Source: Cellulomonas wangsupingiae
Lineage (GTDB): Bacteria; Actinomycetota; Actinomycetes; Actinomycetales; Cellulomonadaceae
Assembly (NCBI RefSeq): GCF_024508275.1
Contig: NZ_CP101989.1
Span: 372,001-436,000, forward strand
Length of the DNA: 64,000 bases
Direction of reading: 5' to 3'
How positions within the stretch are numbered: the first letter of the stretch is position 1; every line of letters begins with the position of its first letter. The notes below the pieces were generated by a model. That model was given only the letters and a program-made list of their open reading frames with translations. It was not told where the DNA came from and did not search any database. Position numbers and translations under genes: made by a program. Of the stretch, positions 63,120-64,000 are shown piece after piece.

Positions 63120-64000
63120 ATGGCACTGAGCGCGTTGTTCATCGGCGGGACCGGCATCATCAGCACGGAGGCGGCCCGGCGGGCGGTCGCGGAGGGTGTC
63201 GAGGTCACCCTGCTCAACCGTGGTCGGTCGTCGACGCGGCCGGTGCCCGACGGCGCCCGCGTCCTGCACGCCGACGTCCGCGACCCGCAGTCCGTGCGCG
63301 CCGCGCTGGGTGACCTGGAGTTCGACGCCGTCGTGGAGTTCACGGCGTTCACCCCCGAGCACGTCCAGGCCGACCTCGACCTGTTCACCGGCCGCACCGG
63401 GCAGTACGTGTTCATCAGCTCCGCCTCGGCGTACCAGACGCCGCCCACCCACCTGCCCGTCGTCGAGTCGACGCCGCTGCGCAACCCGTTCTGGGAGTAC
63501 TCCCGCAACAAGATCGCGTGCGAGGACCTGCTCGTCCGGGCGTACCGCGACACCGGCCTGCCGATCACGATCGTGCGCCCGTCGCACACCTACGACGCCA
63601 CGCTCGTCCCGATGGACGGCGGCTGGACGGTCGTCGACCGGATGCGCCGCGGCCTGGAGGTCGTCGTGCCCGGGGACGGGACGTCGCGGTGGACGATCAC
63701 GCACAGCGCCGACGTCGCGGTCGGGCTGGTCGGGCTGCTGGGTCGCGAGGAGGCGATCGGCGAGGCGTTCCACATCACCGGCGACGAGGCGCCGTCGTGG
63801 GACCAGATCTTCCGCGCGATGGCCCGGGCTGCCGGCGTGGACGAGCCGCGGCTCGTGCACGTCGCGTCCGACGCGATCGCGGCCGCCGACCCCGAGCTGG
63901 GCGCCGGGATCCTCGGCGACAAGGCGCACACGATGATCTTCGACAACTCGAAGATCCGGCGGCTGGTCCCGCAGTTCTCGCCCCGCATCCCGTTCGCGCA
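63120..64000 (+). CDS. NAD-dependent epimerase/dehydratase family protein (3' end outside window)
   Basis: About 293 residues are visible. The extended-SDR fold begins LSALFIGGTGIISTEAARRA (G-G-T-G-x-I), then LLNRGRSS for the cofactor phosphate, VVEFTAFTPEHVQADLDLFT, YVFISSASAYQTPPTHLPVV, the active-site Y-x-x-x-K in YSRNKIACEDLL and RPSHTYDATLVPMDGGW. The group is like CSP41/atypical SDRs acting on nucleotide sugars or other small molecules; the reaction is not certain. The protein should end soon after the window edge. Confidence 0.87.
   Translation, partial: MALSALFIGGTGIISTEAARRAVAEGVEVTLLNRGRSSTRPVPDGARVLHADVRDPQSVRAALGDLEFDAVVEFTAFTPEHVQADLDLFTGRTGQYVFISSASAYQTPPTHLPVVESTPLRNPFWEYSRNKIACEDLLVRAYRDTGLPITIVRPSHTYDATLVPMDGGWTVVDRMRRGLEVVVPGDGTSRWTITHSADVAVGLVGLLGREEAIGEAFHITGDEAPSWDQIFRAMARAAGVDEPRLVHVASDAIAAADPELGAGILGDKAHTMIFDNSKIRRLVPQFSPRIPFA

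Noticed and set aside
1..64000. CRISPR array, tRNA, rRNA, transposase, integrase, attachment site or phage genes
   Set aside because: No regularly spaced repeats, cloverleaf-like sequences or mobile-element enzymes were recognised; the intergenic dyad clusters have irregular spacing and no spacers.

Overview
The window is very GC-rich, strongly GC3-biased DNA from an actinobacterium, most likely Cellulomonas or a close relative. Supporting signs are a secreted GH5 cellulase and a secreted AA10 polysaccharide monooxygenase that both carry CBM2 cellulose-binding domains, a maleylpyruvate isomerase of the mycothiol-dependent type, many GTG starts with GTGA/ATGA overlaps, and PaaX, CGNR and MarR regulators. 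It reads as ordinary chromosome: I see no rRNA, tRNA, CRISPR array, transposase, integrase or replication origin.

Layout. 1-7.8 kb: a truncated secreted beta-propeller gene, a frameshifted chaB-like gene, a secreted repeat protein, a relic of an SDR gene, a protein with four cold shock domains, a nucleoside hydrolase and small enzymes. 8.2-10.9 kb: a complete gentisate ring-cleavage operon (gentisate 1,2-dioxygenase, fumarylpyruvate hydrolase, maleylpyruvate isomerase) followed by a MarR regulator. 11.5-13.1 kb: a methyltransferase and a PAP2 phosphatase. 13.1-27.4 kb: a catabolic block for an unknown, probably aromatic, acid: an ABC importer, two PaaX-family regulators, an AMP-forming acyl-CoA synthetase, thiolase, MaoC hydratase, SDR, then FAA hydrolase, ADP-forming acyl-CoA synthetase and an FAD monooxygenase. 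The gentisate operon lies close by and could be its lower pathway (inference). 27.4-35.6 kb: housekeeping and accessory enzymes, including a MerR/aldo-keto reductase/alcohol dehydrogenase group. 35.7-46 kb: the two cellulolytic genes, separated by regulators, oxidoreductases and two RibD-C/dihydrofolate-reductase-like proteins. 46.0-48.8 kb: a probable polymorphic toxin-immunity pair; the toxin joins an N-terminal PrsW-type intramembrane protease to a C-terminal PD-(D/E)XK nuclease-like domain. A truncated nucleotidyltransferase gene marks its edge. 49-57 kb: single accessory genes with divergent regulators. 57.4-61.6 kb: a two-component system and an ABC-2 exporter. 61.6-64 kb: a frameshifted small gene, a HEAT-repeat protein, an XRE-regulator relic and an epimerase cut by the window end.

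Most notable: (i) the PrsW-nuclease toxin with its putative immunity gene; (ii) a family of intergenic dyads, TGACCACTGGTCA plus a G-rich tail, found at two loci 33 kb apart in the same forward-forward-reverse order and lying at gene 3' ends; (iii) a near-identical 12-base motif, GAA(C/G)CGTTTCAC, upstream of both cellulolytic genes; (iv) the quadruple cold-shock-domain protein; (v) the two-PaaX catabolic block; (vi) several gene relics and single frameshifts.
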